From positions 4,553 to 68,552 of the forward strand of contig DASXOJ010000087.1 in the NCBI GenBank assembly GCA_036494465.1: DNA of 64,000 bases, written 5' to 3'. The stretch's first letter is position 1; every line of letters begins with the position of its first letter. Position numbers and translations under genes: made by a program. Positions 49,380 through 58,298 of this stretch are shown piece by piece. This DNA is from CAJCJE01 sp036494465. Its GTDB lineage: Bacteria; Actinomycetota; Actinomycetes; Mycobacteriales; Pseudonocardiaceae. The notes below the pieces were generated by a model that saw only the letters and a list, made by a program, of their open reading frames with translations, did no database searches and was not told the origin of the DNA.

Positions 49380-51038
49380 ATGGCCAATCCAGACGTCCGG
49401 ATGCCCGAGCAGGCGGACGGTGTGAGTTGGGATCAAGAAGCCGACCTCGTCATCGTTGGCGGGTCGCTCGCCGGGTTCACCACGGCGCTGCACGCGCATG
49501 AATTGGGCGCCAGCGTGATCGTGTTGGAGAAGGCACCCCAGGTCGGTGGGACGGCGCGCAAGGCGGTCGCCGGCATGTGGGTCCCGAACAATCGGTTCAT
49601 GCAGGAGGCAGGCGTGACCGACCGCAAGGAGGACGCGCTCGCGTATCTCGCGCGGATGGCCCGGCCCCTGCTGTTCGATCCCCGTGATCCCACGCTTGGT
49701 CTGCCGCAATGGGAATACGAACTGTTCGAGACGCTCTACGACAATGCCGATACGGCGTTCCGCGCACTGGAGGCGTTCGGCGTCGATATCGAGCAGGACG
49801 CCGACTTCCCCGACTATCACATGCATCTGCCGGAGGTGAATGCGCCACGGGGCCGGGAGTTGTTCCCGCACAATCCCGACGGTACCCGCGGTGACGGCGC
49901 GACGTTCATTGCCGCGCTCGCGGAACTCGTGGCCCAACGCGAGATTCCGGTTCACCTCCAGCACCGCGCCGCTGGTGTGATCATCGATGACAGCGGCCGT
50001 GTCGCCGGGGTGCGCGTCGAGACACCCGACGGGGATATCGCCGTACGGGGGCGCAAGGCCGTGGTCTTCTGCTCCGGCGGTTTCACGCACAACGAGGAGA
50101 TGCGCCGCTACTACCTCGGCGGTCGGGTCGTCGGCGGGTGCGCCGCGTTCAGCAACGAGGGTGACTTTCACCGAATCGCGCAGCGGATGGGTGTCCCGCT
50201 CGTGCACATGGATGCCGCCTACCTCGCACCGCTCGTGCTCGAGAAGATGCTCAACCGCGACCCGACGATGATGGGCGTGTTCGCCGTGCCGGGCGACAGT
50301 CTGATCATCGTCAACAAGTTCGGCAGGCGCGCCGTGAACGAGAAGGCCCCCTATCAGGATCGGACGATCCAGATGCTGTCCTGGGACCCGCACGACGCCG
50401 AACACCCGAACTTCCTGATGTTCCCGATCTGGGACCAACGCGCCGCGGACCGCTTCCCGGGCGGCTTCCTGGGAGCGTTCATTCCAGGCCCCGGCGATGA
50501 CGCATCGCACGTCGTGCGCGCGGACACTCTTGACGACCTCGCAACTGCTCTCGACGAGCGGTTGGTGAAGCTCGGTGACGGTGCGCGGAACACCCGCCTG
50601 CACAAGGGTTTCGCGGACTCGTTGCGGGCAACGGTCGAGCGCTTCAACCAGTTCGCCCACGACGGCACCGACGAGGACTTCCGGCGCGGTGAGACGCCGA
50701 TCGAGATCACCTTCCACGGACCGGTGGCCGACGACAACCATTCCTCCAACGGCCTGATGTTCCCGTTGGCCGATCACGGCCCGTACTACGCCACGATCCT
50801 CGCGCCAGGCACGCTCGACACCAAGGGTGGCCCTCGGGTGGACACCTCGGGCCGAGTCCTCGGCGCGGACGAACGGCCGGTTCCGGGGTTGTACGCGGTT
50901 GGCAATTCCAGTGCCGCCCCCACCGGACAGGGCTACATCTCCGGCGGGATGACCTTCGGACCGATCATCACGTTCGGCTACCTGGCCGCCCATGCCGCTG
51001 TCCACGAACCGAGCGCTCTGGTCGATCATGACGATTGA
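49380..51038 (+). CDS. FAD-dependent dehydrogenase of the fumarate reductase/KstD family
   Basis: The product has 552 residues. EADLVIVGGSLAGFTTALHA is the FAD site. VGGTARKAVAGMWVPNNRFM and GYISGGMTFGPIITFGYLAA near the C-terminus are typical of 3-ketosteroid delta1-dehydrogenase/fumarate reductase flavoproteins. These move hydrogen to or from a C-C bond next to a carbonyl. It is the first gene of a five-gene overlapping run with a molybdenum hydroxylase and a monooxygenase, which suggests ring desaturation or reduction linked to hydroxylation. A steroid substrate is not implied by the neighbours. Confidence 0.85.
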   Translation: MANPDVRMPEQADGVSWDQEADLVIVGGSLAGFTTALHAHELGASVIVLEKAPQVGGTARKAVAGMWVPNNRFMQEAGVTDRKEDALAYLARMARPLLFDPRDPTLGLPQWEYELFETLYDNADTAFRALEAFGVDIEQDADFPDYHMHLPEVNAPRGRELFPHNPDGTRGDGATFIAALAELVAQREIPVHLQHRAAGVIIDDSGRVAGVRVETPDGDIAVRGRKAVVFCSGGFTHNEEMRRYYLGGRVVGGCAAFSNEGDFHRIAQRMGVPLVHMDAAYLAPLVLEKMLNRDPTMMGVFAVPGDSLIIVNKFGRRAVNEKAPYQDRTIQMLSWDPHDAEHPNFLMFPIWDQRAADRFPGGFLGAFIPGPGDDASHVVRADTLDDLATALDERLVKLGDGARNTRLHKGFADSLRATVERFNQFAHDGTDEDFRRGETPIEITFHGPVADDNHSSNGLMFPLADHGPYYATILAPGTLDTKGGPRVDTSGRVLGADERPVPGLYAVGNSSAAPTGQGYISGGMTFGPIITFGYLAAHAAVHEPSALVDHDD

Positions 51039-53442
51039 TCAGGTAACGGCGCCGGCAGAATCCTCCGACTACGTGGGTGCGCGAGTCAGGAAGCACAACG
51101 GAGCCGCGTACCTGACGGGACGGGTGACCTACAGCGCGGACATATCGCTGCCGAACATGGCGCACGCCGCGATCGTGCGCAGCCCACTCGCTCACGCCAG
51201 GATCGTGAAGATCGACACCACCGTGGCACTGGCCCAGCCATCGGTCCTCGCCGTCCTGTCCGGAGCGGACGCCGCCAAGACATCCGGCCCGATCCCGTAC
51301 CTCCTCGACCCCGCCGGACTCGGTGGACACAGCGCGGACGTCCGGTGCCTTGCTGTCGACAAGGTCACCTATGTTGGCCAGCCGGTTGTAGCCGTGGTCG
51401 CCAGCACGCCCGCCGATGCCGCGGCGGCCGCACGGCTGATCGAGGTCGACTACGATGAGCTGACTCCGATCTTCGACGCCGAGGCGGCGATGGCGGAGGA
51501 TGCGCCGCTGATCTACCCGGACTGGCATACCAATGTCATGTTCGCCGGAACGTTCGGCGACGACACATTCGAGGAGACCGCCCGATCGGCTCCGCACCTG
51601 CTCCACGGAGAGTTGCGGATCCAGCGTACGACGCCGTCGCCGATGGAGACGAGAACCTACCTCGCCGACTGGAACGAGCGCGCCCAACAACTCAACTGGT
51701 ACGGCACAACGCAGAATCCCCATCCGCAACGCTGGGTTCTCGCTACGGCACTCGGCCTCACCGAGCGCCAGATCCATGTCGTGGCACCGTCGGCAGGCGG
51801 CGCCTTCGGGCTGAAAATGCACGGGCACCCGGAAGAGGTACTGGTCTCGGTGCTGTCGCAGATCGTCCAGCGACCCGTGAAGTGGGTGGAGAGCCGCAGC
51901 GAATGCCTGCTGGCCGGTGGCCGGGAACAGGTGCACCGGTTCGCCGTGGCCTACGGCGACGACGGCCGCGTCCATGCCCTCCGCGACCAGATGATCGCCG
52001 ACCACGGTGCGGTGGCCGCCGGCGCGGGATGGGGAATGTCGTTCGTCGCCGCCAACAGCTTCCCCAGCGGCTACGACATCCAACAGTGCCGAGTCGAATA
52101 CTCGATCGTGGTGACCAACAAACCGCCATCGGTCGGTATGAAACCGTTCGGCAAGGACGCTCCGGTGCTGGTGCTCGAGCGGGTGATGGACCTGGTCGCC
52201 GAGGCAACCGGTCTCGATCCGGGCGTCGTCCGTGCACGCAACTGGATTCGCGAAGACCAGTTCCCCTACACGACATCGGCGGGGCTGGTCATCGACAGCG
52301 GCAACTATCACGGGCTGTTGACGCAGGCACTCGACCGTTTCGGGTATCAGCGACGGCGCGATGAACAGCAGGTCGCGCGATCGGAAGGTCGTTGTATCGG
52401 GATCGGGCTCGGGTTCGAGATGCTGCCGGAAATAGCCGACATACCCGGGTCGTTCGTCACCGCCTACGACAGCGCCACGGTGCGGGTGGACCCGTCGGGC
52501 CAGGTGACCGCGCTCACCGGTGTCACAAGTCCTGGCGGGGGCAACGACACCGCGATAGCTCAGATCGTCGCCGACCGGATCGGTGTCGCGCCGTCGGATG
52601 TCGCGGTGGTGCAGGGAGACACCGCGCTGTGTCCGTACGGCACCGGAAACCTCAGCAGTCGCGGCATCGTGGTCGGTGGCGGCGCTGCCGCGCTGGCCGC
52701 CGACGACGTAGCGCTGAAGTTGCGGACGATCGCGGCGGCGATGCTGGAGGCCGACCTCGCGCGGGTCGAACTCCGCGATGGATTCGCCAGGATCACCACT
52801 GACCACGAGCGCGCGATTCCACTCGCCGCCGTCGCCCACGGGGCATACACGCTCGGCTACATCCTGGCCGCCGAGATGGACGCCCCACTCGAGTCCACCC
52901 GCGTGTACAAGATGCCCAACGTTCAACAGGTCCCGGACGCCAAGGGCCGACTGTCCACCTACACCACGTTCTCCAACGCTCTGCACGTCTGCGTGGTCGA
53001 CGTGGACACCGAAACCGGAAGAGTCGATATTCTCGACCATTTCTGTGTTCACGACTGCGGCACGATGATCAACCCCCTGTTCGTCGAAGGTCAACTCCAG
53101 GGCGGAGTGGTGATGGGCATCGGTGCCGCCCTGTCCGAGGAGATCCGCTACGACGATCGAGGGGCGATTCGCACCGATGCCTTCAAGCGCTACCTGATGC
53201 CACGCGCCATCGACATACCGCATCTGCGCATAGGCCACCAGGTCACCAGGAGCCCGTTCTCCTCGCTGGGTGCCAAGGGCGCAGGAGAATCCGGATTCGC
53301 CGCGGCACAGGCGTCGATAGTGAACGCGGTGAACGACGCGCTCCGGCCGTTCAAGGTCGGGCTGAACGTCCTGCCGTTGACTCCCCCGCGCGTGCTCGCG
53401 GCGATCCGCGAAGCAACGCGGACCGCAGGGGCGGTCGGATGA
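51028..53442 (+). CDS. Molybdenum hydroxylase, large (Moco) subunit
   Basis: The product has 804 residues from the ATG at 51028, overlapping the previous gene by 11 bases. VGARVRKHNGAAYLTGRVTY, VTYVGQPVVAVVASTPADAA, and APSAGGAFGLKMHGHPEEVL (the GGxFGxK cofactor loop) are xanthine-dehydrogenase-family signatures. GAKGAGESGFAAAQ carries the catalytic Glu. The segment that normally reads RGxGxxxA, with a substrate-binding Arg, is GMKPFGKDAPVLVLERVMD here. It would hydroxylate a heteroaromatic or aromatic ring using water. The FAD and iron-sulfur subunit genes follow directly. Confidence 0.9.
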   Translation: MTIDQVTAPAESSDYVGARVRKHNGAAYLTGRVTYSADISLPNMAHAAIVRSPLAHARIVKIDTTVALAQPSVLAVLSGADAAKTSGPIPYLLDPAGLGGHSADVRCLAVDKVTYVGQPVVAVVASTPADAAAAARLIEVDYDELTPIFDAEAAMAEDAPLIYPDWHTNVMFAGTFGDDTFEETARSAPHLLHGELRIQRTTPSPMETRTYLADWNERAQQLNWYGTTQNPHPQRWVLATALGLTERQIHVVAPSAGGAFGLKMHGHPEEVLVSVLSQIVQRPVKWVESRSECLLAGGREQVHRFAVAYGDDGRVHALRDQMIADHGAVAAGAGWGMSFVAANSFPSGYDIQQCRVEYSIVVTNKPPSVGMKPFGKDAPVLVLERVMDLVAEATGLDPGVVRARNWIREDQFPYTTSAGLVIDSGNYHGLLTQALDRFGYQRRRDEQQVARSEGRCIGIGLGFEMLPEIADIPGSFVTAYDSATVRVDPSGQVTALTGVTSPGGGNDTAIAQIVADRIGVAPSDVAVVQGDTALCPYGTGNLSSRGIVVGGGAAALAADDVALKLRTIAAAMLEADLARVELRDGFARITTDHERAIPLAAVAHGAYTLGYILAAEMDAPLESTRVYKMPNVQQVPDAKGRLSTYTTFSNALHVCVVDVDTETGRVDILDHFCVHDCGTMINPLFVEGQLQGGVVMGIGAALSEEIRYDDRGAIRTDAFKRYLMPRAIDIPHLRIGHQVTRSPFSSLGAKGAGESGFAAAQASIVNAVNDALRPFKVGLNVLPLTPPRVLAAIREATRTAGAVG

Positions 53443-54335
53443 TCCCGTCCACGTTCGCATACGAGATGCCACACAGCGCAGGCGAGGCGGTCGACCTGAT
53501 GCGGGCAGATCCGCTCCGCGCTCGCCTGCTGTCCGGGGGCACCTGGGTTGTGCCGGAGATGAATCGCGGCGAATCCCGCCCGGGCCTCGTGGTCGACCTG
53601 CGGCGAGCGGGTCTCAGCGAGATCCGAGCCGAAGCTGACCGCATCGTGGTCGGCGCCACCTGCACCTACGCCACGATCCTGAAATCCACGATCGTGGCAA
53701 GGCAGGTCCCGCTGCTGGCACTCATGGCGCGTGCCGTCACCGGCGGCCAGCAGATCCACAACCAGGGCACCATCGGCGGCTCCGTGTGCGCCGCGCTGCC
53801 GCACTCGGATGCCCCGGCAGCGGTGACCGCACTGGCCGCGCGGGCGGTGATCGCCGGCGCGGACGGCGAACGCCGGATAGCTGCCAGCGCGATGTTCGCG
53901 GGTCCCGGCCAGACGGCGCTGGAGCCCGGGGAGGTGCTGACCGCACTCGAGTTTCCGGCACGCACCGGATTCGGCCACGGATACTACAAACTCAAGGGCT
54001 TCGAAGGAAGCTGGCCCATCGCCACCGCGGCGGCGATGGTGGCGATCGATTCGGACGGGCGCTGCTCGGCTGTCGCCCTCGCCATGGGCGGGGTCGCCGC
54101 GACGCCGATGTCGGTTGATCTCACCGACGTGCTCGGCGACCGGCCGGACGATGACGAGGTGTTGGCTCGCGCGGGCCAGCGCGCCGCCGAGACGCTGGAT
54201 GCACCGTGGAGTGACATTTTCGCTTCCGATGACTACCGCGCCGCCGTGGCACCAACCGTCGCCCGCCGCGCGCTGAAGCGTGCGATCGACGATGCCCGGC
54301 GCGCGACTGCCAGCCATGACGGAGGACCGCGATGA
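53439..54335 (+). CDS. Molybdenum hydroxylase, medium (FAD) subunit
   Basis: The product has 298 residues from an ATG overlapping the previous stop (ATGA). LLSGGTWVVPEMNRGESRPG and NQGTIGGSVCAALPHSDAPA are the two FAD pyrophosphate-binding motifs of CoxM/HcrB-type subunits. The C-terminal CO-dehydrogenase flavoprotein domain follows (FGHGYYKLKGFEGSWPIATA). It passes electrons from the iron-sulfur subunit to an external acceptor. Confidence 0.92.
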   Translation: MIPSTFAYEMPHSAGEAVDLMRADPLRARLLSGGTWVVPEMNRGESRPGLVVDLRRAGLSEIRAEADRIVVGATCTYATILKSTIVARQVPLLALMARAVTGGQQIHNQGTIGGSVCAALPHSDAPAAVTALAARAVIAGADGERRIAASAMFAGPGQTALEPGEVLTALEFPARTGFGHGYYKLKGFEGSWPIATAAAMVAIDSDGRCSAVALAMGGVAATPMSVDLTDVLGDRPDDDEVLARAGQRAAETLDAPWSDIFASDDYRAAVAPTVARRALKRAIDDARRATASHDGGPR

Positions 54336-54811
54336 CCGCTCAGCAAGCCAAGTTGACCATCATTCTCAACGGTGCGCACAGGTCTGCGGAGGTCGACCCA
54401 CGGATGCTGCTCGCCGAGGCGCTGCGCGAATCGTTCGGTGTCACCGGCGTCAAAACAGGTTGCGCGACCGGCGACTGCGGTGCGTGCACGATCGCCGTCG
54501 ACGGCTCGATCGTCAAGTCGTGCCTGCTGCTCGCGGCCGGCGCCGATGGCGCGGACATCACCACGATCGAGGGCCTCGCGCAGGCCGGCGAGTTGTCAGA
54601 AATCCAGCAGGCATTCTGGTCCGAATACGCCTTTCAATGCGGCTTCTGCCTCTCGGGAATGCTCTTCGCCGCCCGCGACCTGATCTCGCGGAACGTCGCG
54701 GCCGGCGACGAGGACATCCGCAAGGCGATCAGCGGAAACCTCTGTCGCTGCACCGGCTACGAGAACATCGTCTCGGCAATCCGAAAGGTCATCGAAGCGC
54801 AGCCCTCGTGA
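54332..54811 (+). CDS. Molybdenum hydroxylase, small [2Fe-2S] subunit
   Basis: The product has 159 residues from an ATG overlapping the previous stop. The plant-type [2Fe-2S] cluster is bound by GCATGDCGACTIAVDG and a following Cys (VKSC). The second cluster is bound by CGFCLSGM and CRCTGYENIV. Length and order are normal for CoxS/HcrC-type subunits. It links the molybdenum centre to the FAD subunit. The small-subunit gene is last of the three. Confidence 0.94.
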   Translation: MTAQQAKLTIILNGAHRSAEVDPRMLLAEALRESFGVTGVKTGCATGDCGACTIAVDGSIVKSCLLLAAGADGADITTIEGLAQAGELSEIQQAFWSEYAFQCGFCLSGMLFAARDLISRNVAAGDEDIRKAISGNLCRCTGYENIVSAIRKVIEAQPS

Positions 54812-56565
54812 CCATCCGTTCGAAGAATACGGGAAACCACGTGGAAACCACCGAGTCAGAGCACGAAGTGATCATCGTCGGTGCCGGTCCCACCGGCACG
54901 TTGCTGGCGATCGAGTTGGGCCGTCGAGGTGTTGCCGTCCATCTCATCGACCGGCGGGAGAGCCGGCTGCGGCATCCGCGAGCCAGTGGAATCCACGCCC
55001 GCACCATGGAATTGTTCCGCCAACTCGGGCTCGATGACCAGATTCGCCGGGCAGGCCGCCTTCCGGTCGAGAACTGGAGCAGCACCGGATACCTGACCCG
55101 ATTGGGCGATCCCGATATCGGCGTCATCGACATGATGGCCGAGAAGGAGCGCGTGGCGGCGTTGTACGAACTGTCGCCCGCATTCCTGACCTGGTGCGCG
55201 CAAGATGCCCTCGAGGAGGTGCTCCGCACGCACGCGCTGAGTCTCCCCAGCGTCAAGGTCACCTATGGCTGGCGGGCTACCGGCGTCACCCAGGACGTCA
55301 CCGGAGCAACCGTGTCCTTGATCGACGAGGAGACCGGCGCCGAGCGCGTTGTCAGGGGCAGCTATCTGGTCGGCGCGGACGGCGGGCGTAGCGTCGTTCG
55401 CACCGCGATGGGCATCGCATCCCCCGAGACGCCGACCATGAGCCATCAGGCCAATGTGTGCTTCGAAGCCGATCTGCGGCCATTCCTGGACGGCCGCAAC
55501 TACATCTTGTACTTCATCATCAACCCAGACACCCAGGGCGCTTTCATCACCTACGACGGTGACCGCCGATGGGTCTACAGCTGGGACTACGATCCCGAGC
55601 AGCGCGGCACGGAGGACTTCACTCCCGAGTATTGTGTCGAGGTCATCCGCAAGGCGATCGGTTCGTCCGATGTAGACATACGGATCGAGGGTACGTTCTT
55701 CTGGAACGTCCAGGCGGCACTGGCCGAGAAGTTCCAAGAAGGCCGAGTCTTCCTCATCGGTGACGCCGCGCATCGGTTCCCGCCGACCGGTGGGTTCGGC
55801 ATGAACAGCGGTCTGCAGGACGCGCAGAATCTCGGCTGGAAGCTGTACGAGGTCCTGCGAGGCGACGCCGAAGAAGAACTGCTCGACACCTACGACGCGG
55901 AGCGTCGGGACACCGCCCAGCGCAATATCGCAATGACCCTCGATGCCGCGAGGAAGTCCGCCGAAGTGGGCTGGTTCGCCAACGATCCGTCGCAGTTGGT
56001 CAAGATCGAGGGCCCCAATGGCGAGTCGATCCGGCAGCAGATCGCGGACGCGATTCCCGGTCAGGAGCAACAGTTCTGGTCCTACGGCCAACAGTTCGGC
56101 CTAGCGTACGAATCTGCCGCTGTCATCCCGGATGGCTCACCGCCGGTCGAGTCGACCGCCGTCGACTATCTTCCGAGCGCGCGCCCTGGTGGACATGCTC
56201 CACACGTGTGGCTCGAGTCGCCGGAGGGAAAGCGGGTCTCCACGATCGACCTGCTGCATACCCGTTTCGTCGTCCTGGCGACCCCGGCCGGCCAGGCGTG
56301 GATCGACGCTGCCAGGCAACTGGCCGAAGATCGCGGCGCTGACATCGGCGCCTTCACTATCGGTGTTGGCGGCTCGTTCACTGATCCCGATGGCAACTGG
56401 GCGAAGTGCTACGGCCTCGACACCACGGGGGTGGTTGTCGTACGGCCGGACGGATACGTCGCCTTCCGCGCCGCGGCACTCGACGCGGGCCAGTCTCCGG
56501 CGACTGTGCTTGCAGACGCCTTCAATCGCCTTCTCGGTGGCACTCCAGGGAATTCCGCCGGGTGA
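54808..56565 (+). CDS. FAD-dependent aromatic hydroxylase (MhpA-like, copy 2)
   Basis: The product has 585 residues from the GTG at 54808 that overlaps the previous stop (GTGA); a GTG at 54841 is an alternative. EVIIVGAGPTGTLLAIELGR is the FAD site, YLVGADGGRSVVRTAMGI the DG motif and VFLIGDAAHRFPPTGGFGMN the GD motif. A thioredoxin-like C-terminal domain ends with VVVRPDGYVAFRA. It is similar in length and motifs to the 42830-44509 product. Its coupling to the molybdenum hydroxylase genes suggests the two enzymes hydroxylate the same molecule in turn. Confidence 0.88.
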   Translation: MTIRSKNTGNHVETTESEHEVIIVGAGPTGTLLAIELGRRGVAVHLIDRRESRLRHPRASGIHARTMELFRQLGLDDQIRRAGRLPVENWSSTGYLTRLGDPDIGVIDMMAEKERVAALYELSPAFLTWCAQDALEEVLRTHALSLPSVKVTYGWRATGVTQDVTGATVSLIDEETGAERVVRGSYLVGADGGRSVVRTAMGIASPETPTMSHQANVCFEADLRPFLDGRNYILYFIINPDTQGAFITYDGDRRWVYSWDYDPEQRGTEDFTPEYCVEVIRKAIGSSDVDIRIEGTFFWNVQAALAEKFQEGRVFLIGDAAHRFPPTGGFGMNSGLQDAQNLGWKLYEVLRGDAEEELLDTYDAERRDTAQRNIAMTLDAARKSAEVGWFANDPSQLVKIEGPNGESIRQQIADAIPGQEQQFWSYGQQFGLAYESAAVIPDGSPPVESTAVDYLPSARPGGHAPHVWLESPEGKRVSTIDLLHTRFVVLATPAGQAWIDAARQLAEDRGADIGAFTIGVGGSFTDPDGNWAKCYGLDTTGVVVVRPDGYVAFRAAALDAGQSPATVLADAFNRLLGGTPGNSAG

Positions 56566-56582
56566 GTGAGGTCGGCCTGACA

Positions 56583-56717
56583 ATGTCGCCACGTGGGTCC
56601 GTCATGCCGCCTGGCTCCGGGACACCGACCGCGACCCCCGCGGTGTGGCTGCTCAGCGATCGGGCCTGTTTCGTGACCGGTGCCGTCATGCCGGTCGGCG
56701 GCGGCTGTCATGCCTGG
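56583..56717 (+). pseudogene. C-terminal remnant of a short-chain dehydrogenase (SDR)
   Basis: One frame reads VWLLSDRACFVTGAVMPVGG, then GCHAW, which is the usual C-terminus of classical SDRs (LxSDxASFVTGxxxPVDGG). Nothing upstream gives the Rossmann motif or the YxxxK active site, so only the end is left. It lies in the 208-base gap between the monooxygenase and the SnoaL-like gene. Confidence 0.65.
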
Positions 56718-56773
56718 CTTCCGGACACGGAAGGCGCGCGGTGGGCCTGCCGCCAGGCGCACCGCGCCACGTC

Positions 56774-57148
56774 TCACCGTCCGTTCGGCGGGTTACCGTA
56801 GTCGCGCAAGGACACGATCAGGCCGTCGTGTACCCGCATCACCCGGATTCCGGGCATCCGGACTTCCTGCCCGCCGAAGGTGCTGCGCATGGTCTGCTCG
56901 CAGACGATGACTTCCGGATCGGTCGTCTCGTACACGACGACGTCCTCGATGTGCAGGTCGGCATCGAAGCCGGCCATCCGGTTGAAGTGTTCCCGGATGG
57001 TGTCGATGCCTTCGATCCTCGCCCATGGCCCGGTTTCCAGCGGGTGGTAGACCACTGCGTCCTCAGCGAAGAGATTGGCCGCTTGCTCCCACTTCTTGTT
57101 GACCATTCCATCGACGAGTTGTTCGAAGACCTCGCGCGGTGTGCTCAT
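56774..57148 (-). CDS. SnoaL-like / NTF2-like protein
   Basis: The product has 124 residues. PREVFEQLVDGMVNKKWEQA, then FAEDAVVYHPLETGPWARIE, TIREHFNRMAGFDADLHIED and RVMRVHDGLIVSLRDYGNPP give the cone-shaped NTF2 fold of SnoaL-type isomerases, hydrolases and binding proteins. Catalysis on an aromatic-ring intermediate is possible; no active site can be assigned. It is divergent from the dehydrogenase gene at 57413 across 264 bases. Confidence 0.8.
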   Translation of the reverse strand: MSTPREVFEQLVDGMVNKKWEQAANLFAEDAVVYHPLETGPWARIEGIDTIREHFNRMAGFDADLHIEDVVVYETTDPEVIVCEQTMRSTFGGQEVRMPGIRVMRVHDGLIVSLRDYGNPPNGR

Positions 57149-57372
57149 GACGTTCTCCCTGGGTTAACCGGAACTAAGGTTCCGAATACCACGCTAGCAC
57201 GGATCCGCAGCCACCGTCCCGCATGCGCCACCGATTTGCGCGATCCGCACCACATTCATCGTGGCATCGGTACTTCCAATAGCGGGACGACGCTCGACCA
57301 GTAGGCGCCGGTACTAGCGCCGTGCGGAGTCCCTCGCGGACAGCAGGTCGTCGGTCTCTCTGTACAATTGAC

Positions 57373-57392
57373 AGTAGTACTTCTCTTATCAA
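57373..57392. promoter_or_regulatory. AGTAGTA...CTCTTAT box ahead of the dehydrogenase gene
   Basis: AGTAGTACTTCTCTTATCAA matches 36147-36166 at 16 of 20 positions. It lies between a TTGACA (57368-57373) and the start codon (57413), so a bound repressor would block transcription. Confidence 0.45.
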
Positions 57393-57412
57393 CTGTTACT
57401 AAGGAGAACGAT

Positions 57413-58285
57413 ATGACGAACGTAGCAGTACTGGGTACCGGCGGCATGGGCTCCGCGATGGTGCGCGCCCTCCTTCGCGCTGGCTTCGACGTGCAGGCAT
57501 GGAATCGCACCGTGTCGCGGGCCGCTCCGCTGGCCGCCGAGGGCGCCATGGTGTTCGAGGATGCCCGGGACGCGGTCCGGGACGCCGACGTCATCATCAC
57601 CGTGGTTTTCGACACGCCCGCACTACTGGACGTCCTCGACCAGGTCAGTGCGGCTCTGGACGACAACGCGGTTGTCGTCCAGAGCGTCACCGTCGGTGTG
57701 CATATCGACGAGGTCATCGAGGCCGCGCGGCGGCATGGCATCGCCATGGTGGACGCCCCGGTGCTGGGCAATCCGGTCTCGGCCGAAGTGGGCAGGCTTT
57801 CCGTCATGGCCGCCGGAAACCCGGACCTGCGCGAGCGCGTCACCCCGGTATTCGACGCGATCGCCACGAGGACGACCTGGGTCGGCGACCGTCCCGGCCC
57901 GGCCAGCCTGCTCAAGCTGGTCACCAATGCCTGGGTCGAGGGGTTGACCGCGCTCGCCGGTCAATCCTTCGCGCTGGCCAAGGCGTTCGGCGTCGACGGC
58001 CGCGACTTCGTCTCGGTGACGTCGGCCAGCGTTGCCACGAGCCCGTATCTGGACCGCAAGGCCGCGATCATGCTGGGCGAGTCCGACGAGGTCATGGCCG
58101 AGCTTGCCCTGATCCACAAGGACATCGTGCTCATCGGCAATGCGGCGCGAGCCTACGGCGTGTCGACCGTGCTGCACGACGCTGTGCGGAACCTCTTCGA
58201 GACGGCGACGGCCATCGGCTACGGCAGGCAGGACGTCGGCATGGTCGTGAAGGCCTTCGACAACGAACTCACCGGTAACCACTGA
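57413..58285 (+). CDS. 3-Hydroxyisobutyrate dehydrogenase-like NAD(P) oxidoreductase
   Basis: The product has 290 residues from the ATG at 57413 behind AAGGAG. NVAVLGTGGMGSAMVRALLR is the Rossmann NAD(P) motif. DAPVLGNPVSAEVGRLSVMA fits the substrate-binding DxPVxG segment, and LLKLVTNAWVEGLTALAGQS carries the catalytic Lys region (KLxxN). The family oxidises beta-hydroxy acids; imine reductases are close relatives. Which acid is used here is unknown. The upstream gene (SnoaL-like) is divergent. Confidence 0.87.
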   Translation: MTNVAVLGTGGMGSAMVRALLRAGFDVQAWNRTVSRAAPLAAEGAMVFEDARDAVRDADVIITVVFDTPALLDVLDQVSAALDDNAVVVQSVTVGVHIDEVIEAARRHGIAMVDAPVLGNPVSAEVGRLSVMAAGNPDLRERVTPVFDAIATRTTWVGDRPGPASLLKLVTNAWVEGLTALAGQSFALAKAFGVDGRDFVSVTSASVATSPYLDRKAAIMLGESDEVMAELALIHKDIVLIGNAARAYGVSTVLHDAVRNLFETATAIGYGRQDVGMVVKAFDNELTGNH

Positions 58286-58298
58286 ATATGCTCAATGG

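Noticed and set aside
54280..54807. N-terminal extension of the second MhpA-like monooxygenase across the iron-sulfur gene
   Set aside because: That part is an out-of-frame reading of the [2Fe-2S] subunit gene; the FAD motif starts after 54841.
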